From an uncultured Pseudomonas sp. (GTDB lineage Bacteria > Pseudomonadota > Gammaproteobacteria > Pseudomonadales > Pseudomonadaceae): DNA of 64,000 nucleotides. This document shows, piece after piece, positions 34,378 through 41,319 of the stretch (its first letter is position 1; every line of letters starts with the position of its first letter). Position numbers and translations under genes: made by a program. The DNA lies in NCBI RefSeq assembly GCF_946885955.1, contig NZ_CAMPHI010000027.1:6107-70106 (forward strand), given 5' to 3'. Under the pieces are notes generated by a model, which was not told where the DNA came from, made no database searches, and saw nothing but the letters and a program-made list of their open reading frames with translations.

Positions 34378-35108
34378 GCCTCACCTCTGGTTTTGTTCGT
34401 CTTGGTTTGCGCGTCCTGCCCCACGTTCGTGACGTAGTGACGCTCGATATTGCGTTTCGAGGCCGCGATATGGCGGCGCATCAACAACTCGGCCAACTCG
34501 CCATCGCGGTCGGCGATGGCGTCGAGAATGCGATGGTGTTCGGCGAAGGCCTGGTGTGGCCGCTTGGGCGTCGCGGAAAACTGCAGGCGATACATGCGCA
34601 CCAACTGGTATAGCTCGCCGCAGAGCATCTGCACCAAGGTGCGGTTACCGCTGCCCTGGATGATCCGGTAGTGAAAATCGAAGTCGCCTTCCTGCTGGTA
34701 ATAGCCGACCCCAGCCTGAAATGCCGCGTCGCGTTCATGCAGATCGAGCACCCGACGCAACTCATCGATCTCTGCCTGGGTCATACGCTCGGCAGCCAGG
34801 CGGCAGGCCATGCCCTCGAGGGACTCGCGAATCTCATAGAGTTCGATCAGCTCGGTCCGGTCGAGCGATACCACCCGCGCGCCGACATGGGGTATGCGCA
34901 CCAACAGGCGCTGACCTTCCAGACGGTGGATCGCCTCGCGCAAGGGCCCGCGGCTGATGCCATAGGTGCGCGCCAGCTCCGGTTCGGAAATCTTGCTGCC
35001 CGGGGCGATTTCGCCTTTGACGATAGCCGCCTGGATTCGCCGGAAAACATGCTCCGAAAGGGTTTCGGAGTCCGCCGATTCCACCTCTACAGGTTCGGAA
35101 ATAGTCAT
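34374..35108 (-). CDS. GntR-family (FadR subfamily) regulator of the methylcitrate operon
   Basis: A 244-residue regulator with an N-terminal winged helix (about 15-85; [12 protein letters not shown]) and a C-terminal FCD ligand domain with conserved His residues for a metal (about 90-225). ATG 35108 is taken; an in-frame GTG at 35123 would start inside the operator. It is the first gene of the prp operon and overlaps prpB by four bases. The palindromes at 35113 and 35186 are probably its own operators; 2-methylcitrate would be the expected inducer by analogy with other prp regulators. Confidence 0.85.
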   Translation of the reverse strand: MTISEPVEVESADSETLSEHVFRRIQAAIVKGEIAPGSKISEPELARTYGISRGPLREAIHRLEGQRLLVRIPHVGARVVSLDRTELIELYEIRESLEGMACRLAAERMTQAEIDELRRVLDLHERDAAFQAGVGYYQQEGDFDFHYRIIQGSGNRTLVQMLCGELYQLVRMYRLQFSATPKRPHQAFAEHHRILDAIADRDGELAELLMRRHIAASKRNIERHYVTNVGQDAQTKTNKTRGEA

Positions 35109-35112
35109 AGAG

Positions 35113-35197
35113 ATTGTCGACACCTTGATTTATTCAACACAAAAACTACTCACAAAGCAGCTATTCGTCAAACATAAAGGCGCACATTGTTGACAAT
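35113..35197. promoter_or_regulatory. Two FadR/GntR-type operator palindromes upstream of prp operon
   Basis: Site 1 (35113-35122) is ATTGTCGACA and site 2 (35186-35197) is ATTGTTGACAAT. Both carry the TTGT-n-GACA core typical of FadR-subfamily GntR regulators. Their centres are about 74 bases apart, allowing looping, and site 1 lies just before the regulator's start codon. The sequence between them is AT-rich and should contain the promoter. Confidence 0.65.
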
Positions 35198-35418
35198 TTA
35201 CAGGTAGACCATGGTCGTAAAAATCATTCAATTCACCCGTAGAAACCTGCCTAAGCGCCTGTTCTGCTGGAAAATCCCCATGGTAGAATGCCGACCGCTC
35301 GAGCCCGGGCGAGCTTTTCTGCCGTGCCTGGCTAAACTTCCAAGCAAGCGCTTCCGACAAGCCGGCCGCCGCGCCGGACCTTCTGATTCAATTATTGCGA
35401 TACCTTCCACCAGGACTT

Positions 35419-35955
35419 ATGACACTAAAGCCCTTTGTCTTGTCGCTATGCCTAACTATCCTGCCCGGGGCTGGCCTTGCCGCGCAGAAGACCGTTTATG
35501 GCCTCAACGAGTACACCCGCATTCACGAACCGGATCTGCAATTGGCCGCGAAACTCGACACCGGCGCCAAGACCGCCTCTCTGAGTGCCCGCGACATCAA
35601 GCGATTCGAGCGAGACGGCGAGCCCTGGGTGCGTTTTTACCTGGCCATCGACGATGCCCACAGCAACCCGATCGAACGCCCCTTGGCACGTATCAGCAAA
35701 ATCAAACGGCGCGCGGGCGATTACGACCCCGACGCTGAAAAGACCTACACCGCACGGCCGGTAATCGAAATGGATGTGTGCATGGGCGAGGCCCTGCGCA
35801 CGATCGAAGTGAACCTGACCGACCGCAGTGCGTTTCTCTACCCACTGCTGATTGGCTCCGAAGCCTTGAAACGCTTCGATGCGATGGTCGACCCGAGTCT
35901 CAAATACGCAGCGGGGAAACCTGCCTGTGCCCTTGACGCAACCCCTGGCGAGTAA
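35419..35955 (+). CDS. Exported retropepsin-like (RimB/DUF785) protease
   Basis: A 178-residue protein with a signal peptide (hydrophobic residues 6-20, cleavage near Ala22). A retropepsin-like domain follows, with the aspartyl motif Leu46-Asp47-Thr-Gly-Ala-Lys-Thr and a downstream Arg-Pro-Val-Ile-Glu-Met strand. Relatives are labelled ATP-dependent zinc protease, but the motif is that of an aspartic protease; RimB of this family trims glutamate tails added by RimK. Start 35419 has AGGA upstream. It forms a tight unit with the next two genes (5- and 3-base gaps) and would act in the periplasm. Confidence 0.85.
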   Translation: MTLKPFVLSLCLTILPGAGLAAQKTVYGLNEYTRIHEPDLQLAAKLDTGAKTASLSARDIKRFERDGEPWVRFYLAIDDAHSNPIERPLARISKIKRRAGDYDPDAEKTYTARPVIEMDVCMGEALRTIEVNLTDRSAFLYPLLIGSEALKRFDAMVDPSLKYAAGKPACALDATPGE

Positions 35956-35960
35956 TTCCC

Positions 35961-37484
35961 ATGCGCTCTCTTAACCTGCATCTGAAAGTCCTGATCACGC
36001 TACTGGTGACCCTGGGCATTCTGATTACGGCCTATCAGATCTTCATCCTCGGCATTCCGCTGACCGAAGACGAAACCGACGACCTGTGGAACATCGATGC
36101 CAGAGTCGAATTCCAGGCCAACCCGCGCGAGCCGGTGAAACTGCAGATGTTCGTGCCGCCACTGGCCCAGGACTACGTCAGCCTCAATGAGAGCTTCATC
36201 TCCAACAACTACGGGGTGAGCATCAACCGTAGCAATGGCAACCGCCGGGTCACCTGGTCGGCCCGTCGCGCCAGCGGCAAGCAGACCCTGTATTACCGCC
36301 TGGTGCTGACCAAGCGCTACAGCGGCGAACAGACGAAAGCCAAAGGGCCGATCTTCCGCGACAGCATCGCTGTCGAAGGCGCGGAAAAAATCGCCGCAGA
36401 AGCCCTGCTCGCCCCGATCCGTCAGCACTCGGCGGATATCGAAACCTTTATCAGCGAGACCATCAAGCGGGTTAACAGTAACGACGACAACGTCAAGCTG
36501 CTGCTGGCCGGCGACGCCTCGACCGCCAACAAGGCCAAGGCCATTGAGCTGCTGCTGTCGATCGCCCACGTACCAATGGAGCGCCTGCACACCATCCGCC
36601 TGGCGGCCGATATCCAGCAGAGCCCGGAGCTCTGGCTGCGCAGTTTCAACGGTGAGCAATGGCTGTATTTCAACCCTGAGACCGGTGAGCAGGGCCTGCC
36701 GGCCGACCGCCTGGTCTGGTGGATCGGCGACGACAGCCTGATCGATCTGGAGGGCGGCAAGCAGGCCAAGGTCAGCTTCAGCCTGAGCAACAGCGAGATG
36801 AACGCCATTCGCCTGGCCAAGCTGACCGACGAGAATACCGACGCCGGCTTCCTCGAATATTCGCTGTACGGCCTGCCGCTGCAAACCCAGCAGACCTTCA
36901 TGATCATGGTGATGATCCCGATCGGCGTGCTGGTGATTCTGATCCTGCGCAACCTCGGCGGCCTGCAAACCCTCGGTACCTTTACCCCGGTGCTGATCGC
37001 CCTGGCCTTCCGTGAAACCCAACTCGGCTTCGGCATCGTCCTGTTCACCGTGATCACCGCGCTGGGCCTGTCATTACGTTCCTACCTCGAACACCTGAAG
37101 TTGCAAATGCTACCCAGGCTATCGGTGGTGCTGACCTTCGTCGTGGTCCTGATTGCGGTGATCAGCCTGTTCAGTCACAAGCTGGGGCTGGAGCGCGGGT
37201 TGTCGGTCGCCCTGTTCCCGATGGTGATCCTGACCATGACCATCGAACGCCTGTCGATCACCTGGGAAGAGCGCGGCGGTGGCCATGCCTTCAAGGTGGC
37301 GATCGGCACCCTGGCTGCGGCGACCCTGGCGCACCTGCTGATGAGCGTGCCGCAACTGGTCTACTTCGTATTCACCTTCCCGGCCATCCTGATGATTCTG
37401 GTGGGTTTCATGCTGGCGATGGGGCGCTACCGCGGCTACCGCCTGACCGAACTCTTCCGCTTCAAAGCCTTCCTTAAGGATTGA
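35961..37484 (+). CDS. Inactive transglutaminase-like / seven-helix membrane protein (UUP1 family)
   Basis: A 507-residue protein. One N-terminal helix (about 8-30) is followed by a periplasmic domain of about 260 residues with a transglutaminase-like fold lacking the Cys-His-Asp triad. A block of about seven transmembrane helices (residues 310-490) ends in a basic cytoplasmic tail. No transport or enzymatic motif is visible in the helices. It is sandwiched between the exported protease and the ATP-grasp ligase, suggesting it links a cytoplasmic ligation product to the periplasm. Function unproven. Confidence 0.85.
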   Translation: MRSLNLHLKVLITLLVTLGILITAYQIFILGIPLTEDETDDLWNIDARVEFQANPREPVKLQMFVPPLAQDYVSLNESFISNNYGVSINRSNGNRRVTWSARRASGKQTLYYRLVLTKRYSGEQTKAKGPIFRDSIAVEGAEKIAAEALLAPIRQHSADIETFISETIKRVNSNDDNVKLLLAGDASTANKAKAIELLLSIAHVPMERLHTIRLAADIQQSPELWLRSFNGEQWLYFNPETGEQGLPADRLVWWIGDDSLIDLEGGKQAKVSFSLSNSEMNAIRLAKLTDENTDAGFLEYSLYGLPLQTQQTFMIMVMIPIGVLVILILRNLGGLQTLGTFTPVLIALAFRETQLGFGIVLFTVITALGLSLRSYLEHLKLQMLPRLSVVLTFVVVLIAVISLFSHKLGLERGLSVALFPMVILTMTIERLSITWEERGGGHAFKVAIGTLAAATLAHLLMSVPQLVYFVFTFPAILMILVGFMLAMGRYRGYRLTELFRFKAFLKD

Positions 37485-37487
37485 GCC

Positions 37488-38474
37488 ATGCTAGGTCTCT
37501 GGAACACGTGGAAGGCCCTCGAAGCCAAAGGCATCATGGGCATCAACCGGCGTAACGCGGACTATGTGCTGAAGTACAACAAACGGCACCTCTACCCGAT
37601 CGTCGACGACAAGATCATCACCAAGGAACGCGCCATCCAGGCCGGCATCGACGTGCCGGAGCTATACGGGATAATCGAGACCGAAAAAGGCATCGATAAG
37701 CTGCGCGAAATCATTGGCGATCGTCCGGACTTTGTGGTCAAGCCGGCACAGGGCGCTGGCGGCGACGGCATTCTGGTGATCGCCGATCGGTTCGAGGACA
37801 AATACAAAACCGTCTCCGGCAAGATCATCAGCCACGAGGAAATCGAGCACCAGATTTCCAGCATCCTCACCGGGCTGTATTCCCTGGGCGGGCACCGCGA
37901 CCGTGCGCTGATCGAATATCGCGTGACCCCGGATCAGATCTTCAAGAGCATCAGCTACGAGGGCGTGCCGGATATCCGCATCATCGTGTTGATGGGCTAT
38001 CCGGTCATGGCCATGCTGCGCCTGCCCACGCGCCAGTCCGGCGGCAAGGCCAACCTGCACCAGGGCGCCATCGGCGTCGGCGTGGACCTGGCGACCGGCG
38101 TGACCCTGCGCGGCACCTGGCTGAACAACAAGATCAGCAAACACCCCGACACCACCAACGCGGTCGACGGCGTACAACTGCCCAACTGGGACGGCTTCAT
38201 GAAGCTCGCCTCCGGTTGCTACGAGTTGTGCGGTCTCGGCTATATCGGTGTGGACATGGTGCTGGACCAGGAGAAAGGCCCGCTGATTCTCGAGCTCAAT
38301 GCGCGCCCCGGACTGAATATCCAGATCGCCAACGACTGTGGCCTGACCCATCGCGCCCACGCGGTGGAAGCACACCTGGAAGAGCTGAAAAAGAAAGGTG
38401 TGCAGGAAACCCCGGAAGAACGCATGCGCTTCTCCCAAGGCCTGTTCGGCCACGTGCCAGCGGCCGAAATCTGA
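37488..38474 (+). CDS. ATP-grasp alpha-L-glutamate ligase-like protein (RimK-related)
   Basis: A 328-residue cytoplasmic ATP-grasp enzyme. The nucleotide-binding strand Phe-Val-Val-Lys-Pro-Ala-Gln-Gly-Ala-Gly-Gly-Asp-Gly (about 83-95) and the metal-binding Leu-Glu-Leu-Asn-Ala-Arg-Pro-Gly near 268-275 are visible. Such enzymes form amide bonds between a carboxylate (activated as acyl phosphate) and an amino acid. The acceptor is unknown. It is last in a three-gene operon with the retropepsin-like protease and UUP1 membrane protein. Confidence 0.87.
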   Translation: MLGLWNTWKALEAKGIMGINRRNADYVLKYNKRHLYPIVDDKIITKERAIQAGIDVPELYGIIETEKGIDKLREIIGDRPDFVVKPAQGAGGDGILVIADRFEDKYKTVSGKIISHEEIEHQISSILTGLYSLGGHRDRALIEYRVTPDQIFKSISYEGVPDIRIIVLMGYPVMAMLRLPTRQSGGKANLHQGAIGVGVDLATGVTLRGTWLNNKISKHPDTTNAVDGVQLPNWDGFMKLASGCYELCGLGYIGVDMVLDQEKGPLILELNARPGLNIQIANDCGLTHRAHAVEAHLEELKKKGVQETPEERMRFSQGLFGHVPAAEI

Positions 38475-38492
38475 CCGCCGCCCCGCTCCATG

Positions 38493-38522
38493 ACGCCGCT
38501 CCCCACCGGTGAGCGGCGTTTT
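38493..38522 (+). terminator. Intrinsic terminator after the ATP-grasp cassette
   Basis: ACGCCGCTC pairs with GAGCGGCGT (9 bp) around a 9-base loop, followed by TTTC. It lies about 20 bases after the ligase stop. Confidence 0.8.
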
Positions 38523-38604
38523 CAAACCCGGCACTCGTTCCCCGTCGCCCTCGCCAGCCGATTTCGCCGGCCAGCCCTGTCATCGTTCCAACCACCGCCT
38601 CATC

Positions 38605-41319
38605 TCAGGCGTCGCTCAGCAACCCCAACTCCTTGCCCCTGAGCACCGCTTGAGTCCGGCTGCGCACGCCCAGCTTGGCGAACAGTTTGTGCAAGTGCCA
38701 TTTGATCGTGGCCTCGGACAAATGCACCGCCTGGGCGATATCGCGGTTAGCCATGCCGGCCGCGACAAAACGCAGAATTTCCCGTTCACGGTGGCTGACG
38801 TCCTGGTGCTGATCGACACCTTCGACAAGCACCGCGAGCCGGCCGCATTGCTCACGCAACTGCGTCAGCAACTCCTGCCATGGGCCCGCCTGCTCTGGCT
38901 CGGCACTGAGCCAGCCTTCGAGCAGCGGCAATAGCCACAACGCATCGTCGACAAACATGCGCCGATAGCCGCTCCGCCAGGCCTCCTCCAACGTGGGCGC
39001 CAACAACGCAAAGGCTTTGTCGCGATTGCCCTTGCGCCAATGTGCGACCGCCAGCAGTACACTCAGGCGCAAACGTCGATCGCGGTGATGCGCCGCGGTC
39101 TGCTGCGCCAGGCAGGCTTCCAGTACCGCCCGAGCCTTGCCGGCGAGCCGTTCGTGCAGCGCCAGCCTGGCCTGCGCGAGGGCCAGCGCGGTGTCCGCGT
39201 CGCCATAGCCATGCGCCCCACGAGACTCCAGGTGCTGCTGCAGTTGCAGGCAAAACCGCTCAGCCTCGTTGGGGCGCTGCAACCACAGCAGAAACTGAAT
39301 CTTGCAGCACATGCCCAGCGCATATACCCGCTCATAGCCCGGCCCGCCGAGGGTTGCCAGCCACTCGTCAAGCTCGCTCAGAGCTTGCTCGCCGGCGCCG
39401 GCGAAGAATTGCGCCCGCACCAGCACCAGTTTGCCGCGACTGATCAATTCGATGGGCGTTGCCACATCGCGCCAGGTGGTCGCCAGGGGCAGCTCAGCGA
39501 GAATCGCCGCATGCCGGTCCTGCTCGTACAGCAGGTCGGCATAGGCCAGGGCCAGCGGGCCGCCGACGCGACTATTTCGGCCGAACAGCTGCACGGCGCT
39601 CTTGCGTGCCCGCTCGGCGAGGGCGGCGCCGCGTTCCAGTTCGCCCGACTCTTTGCAGATCAGCGTCTCGATCACGCTGGCAACCAGCTGCAGATAACCA
39701 CTGTCGACCTGGCGCAGGCATTCGCGCACCACCGCGATGGAATCCTTCGCCTCGCCGTATTCGCCGCGCGAGGCATGGGCGGTCGCCTGAATGCAGGACA
39801 GGCTCGCACGCAATACCGCCTGGTTATCGGGCACCAGGCTCAACCATCGACGGGCCACCTTGTGACACTCATCGAGCCGGTCCTGATACAGCAGGACAAG
39901 CGCCTTGAGCACTTGCGCCGCAATCAGCAGCTCCGCCCCCGCTTGCGGCGAAATGCCGTTACGGCCCTGCGCCAGGCGACTGCCGAGCGCTTCGATCAGC
40001 GCCTCGGATTCGGCATATTTTTGCTCCAGAGCCAGCTGCCAGGCATAGAAGACCTGAAAGACCGGATGTTCGTGGATCACCTCGGCAGGAATGCCCTTGA
40101 GCATGCTCAACACGTCGTACACCCGGTTTTGCGCAATCAGGCGCCCTCCCTGGCGCTCCAGCAGCTGTGCGGCAGAGCCATAATCGCGAGCCCGCAGCGC
40201 ATAGCGGATGGCCTTGCCGGGCAATTCATGGGCTTCGCACCAGCGCGCTGCCGCATGCAACAGGTGCGTCGCGTCACCCTGGCGGCTCAGGCTGCTCTGC
40301 AGAAACTCGGCAAACAAAGGGTGGTAACGGAACCACTGCTCGCGGCCATCCAGCGCCACGATAAACAGCTGCTCACGCTGTAATCGCTGCAGCACTTGCC
40401 GACTGTCGCTGCGACTGGTCAAGGCATCGCACAATGCCGCGTTGAACTCGTCGAGCACCGACGTCTGCTCGAGAAAGCGTTGCAGCCATTCCGGCTGGAC
40501 CTGCAACACATCCTCGTACAGGTAATCGGCGATGGTCCGCTCGCCGCCCGATAGCCCGGCGAGGAACGCCGAACGATCGGCGCTTCGCGCCAACGCCAAG
40601 GCAGCAAGGTGAAGCGCGGTAATCCAGCCTTCGCTGCGCGCATGCAGCAGATCGATCTGCGCATCGCTCAAGGACAGCTGCTTGATCTCCTGCAGATAGC
40701 GCCCCGTTTCAGTCCGGCTCAAGCGCAGTTGGTCCACGCTGATCCAGGCCAACCAAGGCGCCGGTGCCTGCGCCTGGCGCTCGACAAAGGCCGGCGTATA
40801 GCGCGTGCTGGCGATTACGTGGACGTTGCCCGGAATCCGTTCGGCGAAATAGCCGACCAGGTCCTCCATGGCCGCATGGCGAACATGGTGAAAGTCGTCG
40901 AGCATCAGATACAGCGCGCCCTCGACCTGGCGCAGATCGACCAGAAAGGCGTCCGCCAACGCATCGAGCGGTGCATCCAGCTGTTCGCTCAGCAGCCTCG
41001 CCGCATGCCTGCCGAAGCCGGGCAACGGCACCTCGATCGCCGCGATCAGATAGCGCAGCAGGCGATGGGGCTGACCATCCGATTCATCGCAGGTAAGCCA
41101 GGCGACGCGATTTCCAGCCGCCTGCAAACGCGCGCGCAGCTGGCTCAGCGCAGTACTTTTACCAAAACCCGCGGGGGCGCTGAGCAGCGTCAGGCGTCGC
41201 TCGCAAGCATTGAACAAGCGTTCCTGCAGGGCGTTGCGCTCGAGCAATGGGCGAACACCCGAGTCCGCCGGGAACAGTTTGGTGGGCAGCAGCGGAAATG
41301 CGCGGGATAGATCGTTCAT
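38605..41319 (-). CDS. MalT-type LuxR-family ATP-dependent regulator (downstream copy)
   Basis: A 904-residue STAND-class activator. The N-terminal P-loop ATPase has Walker A Ala-Pro-Ala-Gly-Phe-Gly-Lys-Ser-Thr (about 48-57) and Walker B Leu-Met-Leu-Asp-Asp near 140. A winged-helix region, a long helical TPR-like sensor (about 350-800) and a C-terminal LuxR helix-turn-helix (about 840-895; Asn-Arg-Asp-Ile-Ala-Gln, Thr-Ile-Lys-Trp-His-Leu) follow. The inducer and target are unknown. It overlaps the stop of the upstream paralogue by four bases (ATGA), so the two are made together and may form a hetero-assembly. Confidence 0.88.
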   Translation of the reverse strand: MNDLSRAFPLLPTKLFPADSGVRPLLERNALQERLFNACERRLTLLSAPAGFGKSTALSQLRARLQAAGNRVAWLTCDESDGQPHRLLRYLIAAIEVPLPGFGRHAARLLSEQLDAPLDALADAFLVDLRQVEGALYLMLDDFHHVRHAAMEDLVGYFAERIPGNVHVIASTRYTPAFVERQAQAPAPWLAWISVDQLRLSRTETGRYLQEIKQLSLSDAQIDLLHARSEGWITALHLAALALARSADRSAFLAGLSGGERTIADYLYEDVLQVQPEWLQRFLEQTSVLDEFNAALCDALTSRSDSRQVLQRLQREQLFIVALDGREQWFRYHPLFAEFLQSSLSRQGDATHLLHAAARWCEAHELPGKAIRYALRARDYGSAAQLLERQGGRLIAQNRVYDVLSMLKGIPAEVIHEHPVFQVFYAWQLALEQKYAESEALIEALGSRLAQGRNGISPQAGAELLIAAQVLKALVLLYQDRLDECHKVARRWLSLVPDNQAVLRASLSCIQATAHASRGEYGEAKDSIAVVRECLRQVDSGYLQLVASVIETLICKESGELERGAALAERARKSAVQLFGRNSRVGGPLALAYADLLYEQDRHAAILAELPLATTWRDVATPIELISRGKLVLVRAQFFAGAGEQALSELDEWLATLGGPGYERVYALGMCCKIQFLLWLQRPNEAERFCLQLQQHLESRGAHGYGDADTALALAQARLALHERLAGKARAVLEACLAQQTAAHHRDRRLRLSVLLAVAHWRKGNRDKAFALLAPTLEEAWRSGYRRMFVDDALWLLPLLEGWLSAEPEQAGPWQELLTQLREQCGRLAVLVEGVDQHQDVSHREREILRFVAAGMANRDIAQAVHLSEATIKWHLHKLFAKLGVRSRTQAVLRGKELGLLSDA

